Of a stretch of 64,000 nt of DNA, positions 46,876-58,763 are shown piece after piece. The notes under the pieces were generated by a model. It was not told where the DNA came from and ran no database searches. It saw only the letters and a list, made by a program, of their open reading frames with translations. The stretch covers positions 1,730,072 through 1,794,071 of the forward strand of contig QXEO01000143.1 of assembly GCA_007115705.1 (NCBI GenBank). Reading direction: 5' to 3'. Origin of the DNA: Dactylis glomerata. Taxonomy: Eukaryota; Streptophyta; Magnoliopsida; Poales; Poaceae. Both the position numbers and the translations under genes were made by a program. Position 1 is the stretch's first letter. Each line of letters opens with the position of its first letter.

Positions 46876-48878
46876 GTTCGCCCAGGCTCCAATTTTTTCC
46901 TGTCTGACACCCAAAACGGTGTCGTGCTCATCACACATCTCTTTCCCAGTAGAGATAGCAATTTAGGAATCAAAATATTGTCCTCAAAGATGTGATCGCA
47001 CCACCTCTAAAGAGACTATTAGCTCCTTTCCATGGCTCCTGGGCACTAGTAATCTCATTGTTTAAAAAATAATCAAAAATCATATTTACGAGTTTCAAAA
47101 AGTACGGAAAAAAATTCCTGATGTAGACAATGATTTACCCCACAAACGTGTAAAATATCAATTTCAAAGACATTGTAGTTTTTGGTACACAAAAATGACA
47201 AGTGGATCTGAGTATGTATATTTTCAAATCTTCAAATTTTATCGGATTTTATTATTTTTGTGTAGTCAACAATATAAAGAAATTCACATTAAAAATTTGC
47301 ATGCTTCTAGGTTATATTATTGACTATGTCTAGAATTTACTTTCATATTTTTTAAACTTGTAAATTCTGGTTGTTTGAAGCATGCAAAATTTTAATAATA
47401 TTTACAAGTAATTTTTTAATTTAATTTTAAAAAAGTAAGCGTCCTTGCAGGCTTGCCCTTTCATACATGAAACCAATATAAGGTCGTCAGCCGAAGCATT
47501 GCCTTGGCACATCACCTCTTTAATTTGTCCCATCAAACATTTTAGGGTTCAGATCAGTATCAAAGCCAATTGATGAAAATTGTCTACACTAAACTGTTGA
47601 GTATACGCGCAATTTTCCATTATATTTAATCCAAAGATACACTAAATAAAACATGAAAAGTAATCTGTCCTGATTAAGTAGATCAGTGGTAATAAGAAAA
47701 CTAGATATGGAACTTGTCAGATAAGGTGAATACAACATATCATTCTCAATTGTTAGTACGAGGAGAGTAAGAACAATCCCTAACACTAGAGACAAGAGGA
47801 CATATGGAACAAACTTCCAATTGGAGCAGCCATGAAGTTGGAGTTGTGGGAGCAGCTAATGCATTCCCAAAATCTTATCGCCTCTATCCCATATAAGTCA
47901 TATCGAGATATGATTTTGAAAGCCTGCTCTCCTGATTTGTGGTGCATGCCAACACGGGATGGAGGTGACCTAGAGGCGGGATAAAGCTTTTGAGTGTCTA
48001 TCTATGTTGCTCATGAAGAGGAACAATTGCAATCTGCATCGTCCCGTACTAGTCATAATTAATTCTTTACCACACAGCAAAGTAAATTGTAAATAAAGCA
48101 AGCATGGTGATATGGACGATGGAAGAAGAGCATGCGTGACAAATGGCTTTTCACAAGCTCCTAATGGATGGTAAAACACCAAACTTTATAAAGAGAATGC
48201 AAGACTAAAGCTTTTTACAATGCATCGTTTCTTGACACGCTATTGTAGGATGATACAAGATAACTACCCCGAGGCATTGTTTCTTAAAGGTTGTGTCCAA
48301 ATATCTTAATTTTGGGCTCATGCATGCCTGCAGTTGTGATAGTAAGTTTTTTTATGCATGATCACATGCAATAGTTGTATGTTAGCTACAAAATAATTTT
48401 TTCATTATTAATTATGGTACTATATTAGCATTTTGCATATGACATCATAAGAAATCATTGAGAAGCCTAAGCTAGCTAGGTTTACGTTTTGAGCGAGTTG
48501 TCGGGAAAGCCTAGCCTGCAATGCATGGGAGTTTCGTCGGTAGTTGTCGAGAAATTGATCTGCTAACGGTGGGATGATGGTGCACCAATCCTTTTTCTGC
48601 GATAGTACCACCGAGTAGCCGCATATATAGTGTGGGACGGTGCAGGAAGCGTTTCAGCCGTACTATTATCAGTTTACCATGAACTCAAATCGACCTTCTA
48701 GAAAACAAATTGTGAAGTTAATACTCCTTGTTAAGATACTATGCATCTCATATGAATCCGTGACACCATTTTGCTAAACAATTCTACTCACTATAGTTTT
48801 GCTCGGAGACCGTTGTTTCGAGGTGACCGATTTTTTTAATCACGTAAAGCCGATTATGAGTTTATGACTTGGTAAACT
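46876..48878. other. AT-rich intergenic sequence
   Basis: There is no gene. 47040-47420 shares phrases (TTTTTGTGTAGTC, AATATAAAG, TTCGCAC/TTCACAT) with 20195-20350, so both may be copies of one AT-rich repeat. Confidence 0.35.
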
Positions 48879-49059
48879 TGTTAGAGATATGTCACATTAT
48901 GTGACATAACGAGATATGTCACGATCTGTGACATAACTCCTTGATCCTCTGAATCGTGAAGAGTCCTTATAATTGTGATCTTCCATTTATGATTATGATT
49001 GTAATTTTGTATAAATATACATGCAATAAAAAAGTCCAAGTGTGCTCAATTCTCACACA
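48879..49059 (+). repeat. 5' LTR of the old Copia element (181 bp)
   Basis: TGTTAGAGATATG...CTCACACA, matched by 61068-61253. Two hairpins stand at its start (48889-48907 and 48915-48935). TTTGTATAAATAT (about 49004-49016) may be the TATA box. Confidence 0.9.
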
Positions 49060-49080
49060 TGGTATCAGCCGCGTCTTGGT
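49060..49080 (+). other. Primer binding site, initiator-Met tRNA type
   Basis: TGGTATCAG directly follows the LTR, the usual Copia primer site; the match decays after nine bases (GCCGCG). Confidence 0.8.
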
Positions 49081-49084
49081 ACGG

Positions 49085-49615
49085 TGCTCCTCGTGGCATC
49101 CCCCCTACACGGCTCTTCCCCATTGCGACCACGACACCCCCTACGGCGCGTCTTCGTATGGCGCTCCGCCTGGCGCCGCCCCCTACGCGGCTCTTCCCCA
49201 TGCCGGCCACACCACCCCCTACGTGGCTCTTCCCCATGCCGGCCATGCCGCCCCCTACGGCGTGTCTCTGCATGGCGCTCCGCCTAGCGCCGCCCTCTGC
49301 GCGGCTCCTCCCCACACCCGTCACGCCGCCTCCTATGGTCCGGCCACGTACAACGCTCCCTATGGCGTCGTCCCGCAAGGAGTTGCTGTGTACGGTACTG
49401 CCTCCATCGCGCCGCCGGTATCGACGCAAATATGGGCTCCCTCACCCTCCACGGAGTGGTTCTTCGACAACGGCTCCACCACTCACCTCTCCAAGGATGC
49501 CGATATCATTTACTCTCTTTCTCCACATCCTGTCCATCGTCATGTCGCTATTGGAGATGGCTCCTCCGTTCCTGTCTCATTCTCCGGCCATGCCTCTCTT
49601 CCTTTTTTTATCTAA
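49085..49615 (+). pseudogene. gag tail and aspartic protease remnant of the old Copia
   Basis: The frame begins with a Pro/Ala/Tyr/Gly-rich tract made of repeats such as AAPYAALPHAGHTTPYVALP (49150-49330), typical of the C-terminal gag tail of some plant Copia elements. A protease start follows, EWFFDNGSTTHLSKD (about 49456-49500), then HRHVAIGDGSSVPVSFSGHA. The catalytic D-S/T-G triad has become DNG, so the protease would be inactive. The whole N-terminal gag, some 200-300 codons, is absent between primer site and this tract. Confidence 0.75.
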
Positions 49616-49619
49616 TCGC

Positions 49620-50760
49620 CCACTTCGCATCTTCGTGATGTTCTTGTTACACCTCGCGTAATTAAAAATCTTGTCCCAGTCCGTCAATTCACTACTGATA
49701 ATAATTGCTCAGTATATTTTGACCCTTTCAGATTTTCTATGAAGGACCTTCTTAACCGGCGTGAGCTTCTTCGGTGCAATAGTACGGGGGAGCTTTATTC
49801 TTTCAAGAACCCAGTGCCCCATGCTCTCACCACGACCACCACCTCTCATGATATTTGGCATCGTCGCCTCGGTCACCCCGGTCATGATGCCTATCGTCGT
49901 CTTTCGCAACATATTTCTTTACCTTCTACTAAACAAACAACTCATAGTACTATTTGTCATGCCTGTCAACTTGGATGACATATACGTTTGTCTTTTTCTT
50001 CTTCCACGACTAGAACTACTCGTCCTTTTGAGTTAATTCACTGTGATTTATGGACATCTCTCGTCTTGAGTATTTCTGGCTTTAAATATTTCTTAGTCAT
50101 TCTTGATGATTTTACTCACTTTTTGTGGATCATTCCTCTCCGCCAAAAATCCGATGCCTATGCCGTGCTCGCCTCTTTTTGTGCTTTCGCCCATACATAG
50201 GTTAATTTGCCTCTTGAGTATATATAGTGGGACAAAGGTTGTGAGTCCGACAATGCCAAACTCCACACACTCACCACCACGCATTGAATACACATTTGCT
50301 TCTCGTGCCCATACACCTCCCAACAAAATGGTACAACTGAGCGTATTATATGCGTGCGTCCTCTTTATTTTAGGCTAGTTTACCGCCCCATTTTTGGGTT
50401 GAAGCTCTTTATTACATCACTCACGTCCTTAGTTGCCTACCCACAAAAACCATTAGCGCGCCTTCTCCATATTTTCCCCTTCATGACATGCATCCCGACT
50501 ACTCGTCTCTTCACATTTTTGGTTGTCTTTGCTACCCCAACACCGCCTCCACTATGCCCCACAAACTCGCACCACGGTCTAGTACTTGCATTTTTGTTGG
50601 TTTTTCTCCTCATCACAAGGGTTATAGATGCATGGATCTCGCTACTCATCGCGTCCTCATTTCTCGCCAAGTTATTCTTGATGAGTCCACCTTCCTTTTG
50701 CCTCGCCGCAACCTCCCTCTGCTTCTTCTTACGAGTTTCTTGATGACGTTCCTTCTATCA
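49620..50760 (+). pseudogene. Pre-integrase and integrase remnant of the old Copia
   Basis: The pre-integrase zinc-binding motif is visible as HRRLGHPGHDAYRRLS ... CHACQLG (49860-49975). Integrase core residues follow with stops: ELIHCDLWTSLVLSISGFKY and FLVILDDFTHFLWIIPLRQK (50030-50150). Later come PYTSQQNGTTER (about 50310-50340) and, in another frame, LHIFGCLCYPNTAS and STCIFVGFSPHHKGYRC (50500-50630). At least four frame breaks separate these pieces. Confidence 0.8.
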
Positions 50761-50969
50761 TCATCCCTCTGGTTGAACTACACACCCCTATGGCGCCACC
50801 CTTGCCTGCACCCTCCCCGCCTCCCTCGCTGGTGCCCTCCCGCTTCCCTCGCCAGCGCCCTCCTCGCAGCCTTCGCCAGCCCATGCGCCCTCCCCGGTGC
50901 CCCCGCACGTGCATCGCATGCATAGCACCTCTGGCATACATGTCCCTCCTCGTGAGAGGCTTAATCTGC

Positions 50970-51974
50970 ATGCTTCTGTCAACAGGTATTCACCGATTCC
51001 CTCATCCGCACGTGCGGCGATCAAGGATCCCAACTGGCTCGAGGCTATGACCGAGGAATATCGTGCTCTCCTCGGAAATGACACTTGGGACCTCGTGCCG
51101 CCTCCTCGGAATGCCAACATCGTCTCCAGCAAGTGGGTCTTTCGCCACAAGCTGAAGCCCGATGGCTCTATCGACCGCTACAAAGCATGCTGGGTGAATT
51201 GCGATTTCTTTTAGGAGCAAGGCATTGACTTTGACGAGACATTCAGTCCTTTTATCAAACCGGCCACGCTCTGCATCATCCTCTCCATCACGCTCTCCCT
51301 CAAATGGGAGACTCGCCAGCTCAACATCAAGAATGCCTTCCTCCACGACAAGCTCGACGAGGTCGTCTACAGTTGCCAACCCACCGGCTACATTGACTCT
51401 ACTCGCCATGAGCACGTCTGTTGGCTGAACCGTTCTCTCTACGGTCTCAAGCAGGCTCCTCGCGCGTGGTACCAGCGCTTCACGACCTTCATCACCTCGA
51501 TCAGCTTCGCGTGCTCCCACTCTGACACATCGTTGTTCGTTCTTTAGTGTGTAGAGGGTACAACATACCTCCTGCTATATGTCGACGACATCGTCCTCAC
51601 CGCCTCCTCGACTCAGCTTCTCGACCGGATCACCGCCTCCCTTCGCTCCGAGTTTGCCATGACGGACATATGCAGCCTCCACTACTTCCTCGGCATCACG
51701 GTCACCTGCGACTCCTCTAGCATGCACCTCTCGTAGGCCAAGTACGTGACGGAAATTCTAGATAAAACTGGCCTTACTGCCCGCAAGTCTGCCATGACAC
51801 CGGTTGACATGTCGCCGAAGCTCGCTGCCTCTACCGGCCATCCCGTGGCCGACCCGACTGAGTACCAGAGTCTTGCCGGGGCTCTCCAGACCTCACCTTC
51901 ATGCGCCCTGACATTGTCTACGCTGTTCGGCAGGTGTGCCTTCACATGCACGATCCGCGCGAGCATCACTTGGC
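50970..51974 (+). pseudogene. Reverse transcriptase of the old Copia, three stops, cut by insertion
   Basis: A single frame carries the Copia reverse transcriptase: NWLEAMTEEYRALLGNDTWD, SKWVFRHKLKPDGSIDRYKA, LNIKNAFLHDKLDEVVY, SLYGLKQAPRAWYQRF and the catalytic LLYVDDIVLT (about 51570-51600). LHYFLGITV follows. In-frame stops lie at 51212, about 51545 and about 51735. The frame is broken at 51975, inside a motif (HDPREHHLA) normally followed by LKRILRYV, which resumes at 60497 as AIKRILR. Confidence 0.88.
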
Positions 51975-53686
51975 TGATGGGTTTTGCAGCATAGTAAATC
52001 AAAAAATTTCCTACGAATGCAAACAAGCAAGCCAAGATCTAATCTAGGAGATGTAATCAATTAGAGAGAAAGATGAGATCTTCATACCCTTGAAGAAATC
52101 GCACAGTGGAAACATTCAACAGAACATGGATGATGTAGTCGTACTAGCCGTCTCCTCCTCGCGATCCGATCTGATCCAAGCGCCACAACGGGCGGCACCT
52201 CCAAGCGATGCACACGTACAGCGCAACAACGAATCCACCTCCTCGGTCCAGTGAGGTACAGTGGAGTGGTAGATGGGATCGGCAGCATAACGGTGTGGTG
52301 CCTATGGTGTAGAAATTTATGCAGGGCTTCGCCAAGCTGCTGCGGAGGATGGAGGAGTGGAGGAAGGGGGCCGACGGTTAGGGTTTTGAGGTGAGCATGC
52401 CCCAGCCCTCCCCTTTAAATAGGTCAAGGGGGGCAGCCTTAGCCTCCAAGTCAAGCCGGTGGCCCCATGGAGAAAACTTGCCCCCTAAGTTTCCTTTGCC
52501 TTGGCCCATAAGAAAACCCTAGGGTTTTGCCCTTGGCCTCATAGGACAAGTGGGCATGGACAACCAGGCCCATGTAGGAAGCACCCTTTGGTCCATGTGG
52601 ACCCTTTGGGGCATGTGGGCCCCACCATGGAGCCCTCCGGAACTTTCTAGAACATTCTGGTACTCTACCAAAAAAGTCCAGAACTTTTCCGAAACCCTAA
52701 AGTCAACTTTCCTTATATGAAACTTTATCTCCGGACCATTCCAAAGCTCCTCATGATGTCATGGATCCTATCCGAGACTCCAAACAATATTCAATTTCAC
52801 CATTTTGATTTATCCCAAAACTACCCTAGCGTTGATGAGCGTTAAGTGTGTGACCCTACGGGTTCGAGAATATGCAGACATGATCTCTATCAATAATCAA
52901 CAGCGGGATCTGGAAATCCATATTGACTCCCACATATTCAACGAATATCATATCGGATGAACCATGATGCCAAGATTCAATTAATCCCATATATGTATTC
53001 CCTTTGTCACGCGATATTTTACTTGCCCGAGATTCGATCATCGGTATCGGCATACCTAGTTCAATCTCGTTCATAGCAAGTACTTTACTCGTTTCGTAAT
53101 CCAATATCACTTCGTGATTAACTCCTTAACCACATGCTTGCAAGCGGTGTTGATATCGATTACCGAGTGGGCCCGAAGTATATCTCTCCGACTCGGGAGG
53201 GACAAATTCCATCTCGATATATACAACCCAACAAGTACTTTTCGATCACCTGAGAGACACCTTTATGATCACCCTTTCATAGGATGATATTTGATAACCT
53301 CAAAGCTCTCTTCCGGCACTAGGGAGTTGCATTATCTCATGGTCTAAGGAATACAATACTTGACATAGGAAAAAGCTTCGCAAAGATGAACACAATGACG
53401 CGATCTAATTGTTGTGCTTTATTTGGGTCTATCCATCACATCATTCTCCTAATGACATGACCTTATTATTAATCGACAACTCATGTCTATGGTTAGGAAA
53501 CCTTAACCATCATTAATCAATGAGCTAGTCTAGTAGAGGCGTACTAGGGACACGGTGTTGTTCATAAACCACACAAGTATTAATGTTTCCGCTTAATACA
53601 ATTATAGCATGGAGTATAAACATTATCATGAACAAGAAATATGATAATAACAATATTATTATTGTCTCTAGGGCTTATTTCCTTCA
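51975..53686 (-). repeat. 3' LTR of the Angela-like element (1712 bp)
   Basis: Collinear with 58764-60496 with scattered substitutions and small indels, for example the right copy has an extra GCGGCCAAGGGG near 59235. Frames inside (such as 52856-53110) are LTR sequence, not genes. Confidence 0.93.
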
Positions 53687-53739
53687 GTCTCCCACTTGCA
53701 CTAGAGTCAATAATCTAGTCATACTTGCGTCTTTAACAC

Positions 53740-53950
53740 CTATGGCATTCCGGTGTTATTCATACGTGTTGCACATGGTAAACCTTATCTACGGGTCTGA
53801 CACTTTCAGGTGCGTTTGTATTTGCATATTCTTTTGCGTCAGCATGCATTACTCATCTTGTATGAGATGGCATCGTATAAACTTGGTCTTCTGATTTAAC
53901 CTTTGTTTCTTTGCCAAAACTATGTTGTCACTATTGTCATACAATAGAAC
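53740..53950 (-). pseudogene. RNase H C-terminal part of the Angela-like element
   Basis: Minus-strand residues LVPSVLVL, then DNSDNIVLAKKQRLNQKTKF, correspond to the Copia RNase H segment usually written as YCDNSGA...AKEPRSHKK.KH. Frameshifts and stops follow. It should directly continue the RNase H N-terminal part at 54400-54500 but is separated from it by integrase sequence. Confidence 0.7.
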
Positions 53951-54415
53951 TACATAGTACTAGCACACTTGGAACTAAACCTCCACGATCGGATCGCAGA
54001 AATTTAATTTTCCTATTACGATGGTTTTCCACTTCGTTCTGAAATTCTTTGAACTTTTCAAACGTTTTAGATTTATGTTTCATTAAATAGACATACCCAT
54101 ATCTACTTAAGTCATCAGTAAAAGTGAGAAAATAGCGATATCCACCGCGCGTTAAAATACTCATTGGTCTGCACACATCGGTATGTATGATTTCCAATAA
54201 GTCCGTTGCTCGCTCCATTATTCCGGAGAACGGGGTTTTGATCATCTTGCCCATGAGGCATGGCTCGCACATGTCAAATGATTTAAAATCAAGAGACTCC
54301 AAAAGTCCATTAGAATGGAGTTTCTTCATGCGTTTTACGCCAATATGACCTAGACGACAGTGCGACAAATAAGTTGGATTATCACTATCTATTTTGCATC
54401 TTTTATGCCGCTTCT
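53951..54415 (-). pseudogene. Misplaced integrase segment within RNase H of the Angela-like element
   Basis: The minus strand reads a well-kept pre-integrase motif (HCRLGHIGVKRMKKLHSNGL, CEPCLMGKMIKTPFSG) and the first half of the integrase core (LLEIIHTDVCRPMS, YFLTFTDDLSRYGYVYLMKH, IKFLRSDRGG). It then runs straight into RNase H residues at a GG junction. The core aspartates in HTDV and TFTDDLSRYG are present, but the catalytic Glu is missing. In a normal Copia, integrase lies before reverse transcriptase, not after it. Confidence 0.8.
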
Positions 54416-55080
54416 AAAGCGATTATATACTTAGCCCTCGTTGCAGTGTCCGCCACAATGTTAACATTGGAACTCATCCAAGTCATCATGGAACTTTCTT
54501 CCATCTTATTGTGCCACCCTCTAACTCAAAACAAATAGCTTAAAATTGAGATAATTTTTTTACCTGTATATGTGACAAAACCAATGTAACACATTGCAAT
54601 GAACCATTTATCACTTTTGCATACAGAATATATTCTTAGTTCTTCGAAAGTACATAAGAATATTCTTACTATTGTCCAACGATCATCATATGAATGCTCG
54701 TAACCTTTTAGAGCATCGGACATATCTGAATCTACATATCATGGTATACAAGATTGATAAAATCATTCTTGCAGTTTCACTCATCAAGTGTCAAAACAAT
54801 TGATTCTTGCTCCAACCTCTTCTATGCAACAAGAACCGTTCTTATTATTTCCATATTGAACAAATTCAATATTTCATCTATGTACTCTGGCAAAACTATA
54901 TTAGTGTCTCAATCTATCTGTATAGACATTGATGGTCAATATTCTGGTTTTGCCTAAGTCTTTCATCAAAAATCCAATTTTAATGAAAACTTGACAATAT
55001 CAAGAAAAACACATTATTTCCAATAAACGATATGTCGTCCACATAAAGTATTAGAAATATGTCTGAGCGCTCCCACTTAC
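54400..55080 (-). pseudogene. Reverse transcriptase C-part and RNase H N-part of the Angela-like element
   Basis: The minus strand has the catalytic box FLILYVDDISFIG (about 55020-55060). Further on, WMSSNVNIVADTATRAKYI and ALEAA (about 54410-54490) match the RNase H start usually written as AVSWKSSKQ..VADST.EAEYIA. Intervening sequence has many stops. Confidence 0.65.
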
Positions 55081-56039
55081 TTTCTTGTAATACAAGCATC
55101 TTCAAATATCTTGATGAAATTAACACTTAACATTTTCATCATTGAAGATTCCAACTTCGCTATGCTTACTTCTACCATAGAAGTTTGCATACATATCTAG
55201 CAACCTTTGAATCAACAAAACCCATTGGGTCATGTCAGGTACACGTCCTTGGTGTGCATTCCGGTAGAGGAACGTTATTTCGTTTATTCAACTATCATAT
55301 CTCAATATGTAATTGTTGCTAGAATAATTCATATGACGAAGTCAGGGCCCATCACCGCTTCTTTGTATACTGTTGGTTACTATTATCTAATAATATCTCA
55401 TCCTCAAATTTTGCTATTTGATTACGACCAACTTGGTTAAATAGAAACTTTGATGCTGTGACTACAACATATTGTAGACGCATGAGACATGAATGCAGTT
55501 GCCGCTTCCAGAACATTTTCTGGTGTTGTGCTACTCTGATCATCTTGCTCGGATTCAATAACCTCATCAAGTTCTATCTTCCTCCCACTTAAACCTTTCG
55601 CGAGAAAACTCCTTCATAAGAAATTCACTTTTAGCGACAATCACTATGTGTTTGGGTTCATAGTACAAGGAATACCCATCGACATTGTTTGGGATAACCT
55701 ACAAAAACTTACTAATCCGATTTTGGTTGTAAACATTTTACATATGCCGTGCATACCAAAATTGAAAAGACAACTATAACTTGTACGGTGTCATTTCAGC
55801 GGATTATGATGGTGCTCTATTCAGTGAAAAGCGGTAGTCTCTAAAGCATAATCAACAAATTATATTGGTAGGTTTGATTACATCCATCGAAAACTCCATA
55901 CTCCTATGGTGTTTATCACGATGCAAGTTTGTGGAACAATTCCTCTAACTCTTAGATGTTTGCTAAACTTGTAACTCAAATATTCTTCTTTATGATCAAT
56001 CATAAAAAACTTGAATTTTCTTGTTACAATAATTTCCAC
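55081..56039 (-). other. Decayed reverse transcriptase N-terminal region of the Angela-like element
   Basis: By position this should encode the integrase-RT linker and RT fingers. Only weak resemblance remains, with short minus-strand frames. No separate gene is present. Confidence 0.35.
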
Positions 56040-56400
56040 TTCATAAATTGAACAATTTCAATTGTTTCATACTTCTATCTCATCAAGTAGATATACCATA
56101 CATCTATTCGAGTCATTGATGAAATAGAAAATACACCATGATCGACTTCACACCATGGACTACATACATCAACATGTACAATCTCCATTTAGTTAGTCGC
56201 TAGTTCTGTCCATGGCCCATGAACGGAGTTTAATCATCTTTAGGAAAAGTCTCACAAGCGTCAATCAATTCAAAATCAAATAACTCAAAAATCTATCAAT
56301 ATAGAATTTCTTTCATGTTTTGTTTCCAATATGACTTAAACGGCGGTGTCATATATAAGTGAAATTCGTTTTGTCTTGCGACCTTTAGCATCAGTGTTAT
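56040..56400 (-). pseudogene. Resident, badly decayed integrase of the Angela-like element
   Basis: The minus strand translates in pieces that parallel the better copy at 53951-54415: PPFKSYWKQNMKEILY, TPFMGHGQN, VHGVKSIMVYFLF and YLM-like residues. Several stops interrupt them. Its place, before reverse transcriptase, is the normal one. Confidence 0.6.
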
Positions 56401-56999
56401 AAATGTCTATTTCACCAACAAGATTTATAATAATCTATCCATCGATTATGGAAGACGGTAATAACATGAACAACAATTGTTCTCATAATACCAGAACAAG
56501 ATAACAATTATTAAGTTCATGAAATATCTTGAAGGCTAGGTTTGATGTTGACAAGAAGCACAATAACACTTTTATTTGTATCTCGACATGCATCATTACC
56601 ATATTCCTTTACTAGTTACTTAGGCCATTGTACTTCTTGCATTGTGTTGCTTTGTATGACATTTCATACCAACAAATCAGCATTGAATACCCAAGAATTA
56701 CATTGTTAACGAGCAAAGAATTCATCTATAACATGTATATCATTTATATACCTGAGCTGGACAATTCCAGTCTTTTCCTTTTGTACCAAATACTTTTGTA
56801 GATCCTATTTAGCGTTTCCTCTCCTTTTAGAAGAATCTATCGACATCAATAGTGGCGTCAATCATTTGACACATAGTCCAAAGGATGTTACTCAAATACT
56901 AATAGCCCTGGATTTTGCATTTTGAAGTAGATCAGCATCATCATATGATTGGTATTCTTCCGGACTCCATTTTCAGTATTCTTTTGGTATAGCAAAACA

Positions 57000-57300
57000 A
57001 TTTAGCCGATACCTTTTCATTCGTCCTATCATGACATCTTTCATGATGAAACTACTATAGCTCTTAAGGACAAATGCAACTATAATATTAGTTTCCCAAA
57101 CTTTTGGGTGATCGGGACGCCTAGCGTCTTCAATCTTCGCGTACATTCATACAATATGAGCATATGTTCTTTTACTAAATTATACTTAATCATTTTGCAA
57201 ACAATCAAAGTTTTAGATATCAAATATCTTTCACTTCTTGTTAGTTTCTGAAACAATTCTTTCAGCTCCAAGATCACTTTGATTCTCAAACAATTTTGAA
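57000..57300 (-). pseudogene. gag remnant of the Angela-like element
   Basis: A minus-strand frame reads LKELFQKLTRSERYLISKTL, then YECTRRLKTLGVPIT, matching the UBN2-type gag of Copia elements (RELKDMF...ERF..AK.L, ...RLGTLGYAI). It is partial, with stops around it. Confidence 0.6.
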
Positions 57301-58763
57301 GATCAATTTCTCATGGAGGCAAACATGATCTTAGATGCTAAACTTGAATCATTGCTTAGATTAATACAACTTATTAAATCGTATTGAGCAAGTGAGGTTT
57401 GCTAAAGTTTGCAATAAGACTTAATCCTTGCTCTTGACATTCTAACTAAACGATACTAGTCCGTAAAGTGATTATCCAGAATTCTATAATTTTTTAACTC
57501 AATTAAGCTAAGTGTCGGTGGGAGATGGTGCCAAAAACTAGAATGACTTATGCAAATACATCAAGATTTAGTTCATGATAATTAGTTCAAGTTAACCAAA
57601 TTACTGATGAACTCCCACTAGATTCACCATCCCTCAAAGTTGTTTAGTGAAGCATGATCCAAATTCACTACACCGAGACCGATCATCACGTGAATGATGT
57701 AGCTTTAATGGTGAACATCAACATGTTGATCATATCATCCATATGACTCATGCTTGACCTTTCGGTCCGTGTGTTCCGAGGCCATGTCTGTACATGCTAG
57801 GCTCGTCAAGTTTAACCCACGTATTTTCGCTTGTGTAAATCTGGCTTACACCCGTTGTATGTGAACATAGAGTTTATAGCACCCGATCATCAAGTGATGC
57901 TTCAAAACGACGAACTTTCACAACGGTGCATACATGGGGAGAACACATTTTATCTTGAAATTAAGTGTGAGGGATCATCTTATAATGCTACCATCGCGAT
58001 CAAAGCAAAATAAGATGCATACATAAAGGATAAACATCACATGCATATACAATATGTGACATGGTATAGCCAATCTTCGCGCATTGATCTCCATCTTGTG
58101 CGCACCGGCATGATCTCCATCACTCCACCATGATTGCCTCCACCACAAATAGCAACTATGACTATTGCTAACTACTTAGCGATAAAGTAAAGCTATTACA
58201 TGGCGTATAACAAGTTGACACGCAGGTCATATAAAATTATAAAGACAACCATATGGCTCCTGCCGGTTGTGAACTCAACGGCATGCAAGTCGTGAAATAT
58301 TACAAAATATGATCATCGCATACATCACATATATCACATCACATCTTGTGGCCATACCATATCACAAAACACTCCCTGCAAAAACAAGTTAGACGCCTCT
58401 ACTTTGTTGTTGCATGTTTTACGTGGCTTATAGGAGTAACAAGTTAAGAATGATTCTTATCTACGAAAAGCCACAACGGTTATATTATGGTTGCTAACAT
58501 CCGTTGTAAATATCATGACTACTATAGTGAGAGAAACTGGCATCCACCAGCCGCATGTGTGGAACAAGCCACACGTCAAGTGCGGAGCCGATCTCGCAAA
58601 CGAGGTCGCGTAAAGTTGGCCTGGACCGCTTCGATCTCACTATGTCGCACCATAAGAAATACACAACATAGAGGTTCGCAACAGAAAGCATCAACGCCCG
58701 CAACAAGCATGTTGCGTTTTACTCGTGAAACACATCTACGCATAGATCTAGCTCTGATACCAC
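57301..58763 (-). other. Leader region of the Angela-like element with primer site
   Basis: Mostly non-coding 5' leader. The primer site TGGTATCAGAGC on the minus strand lies at about 58749-58762, next to the LTR end CCCATCA. No gene. Confidence 0.6.

Noticed and set aside
49046..49429. 127-codon minus-strand frame rich in Gly and Arg
   Set aside because: Antisense of the repetitive gag tail.
50729..51520. Minus-strand frames of 80-172 codons opposite the Copia reverse transcriptase
   Set aside because: Shadows of the plus-strand pol frame, which carries the recognisable motifs including YVDD.
52856..53110. 84-codon minus-strand frame, repeated at 59721-59921
   Set aside because: The two are the same position in the two LTRs of the Angela-like element; LTRs are not coding here.
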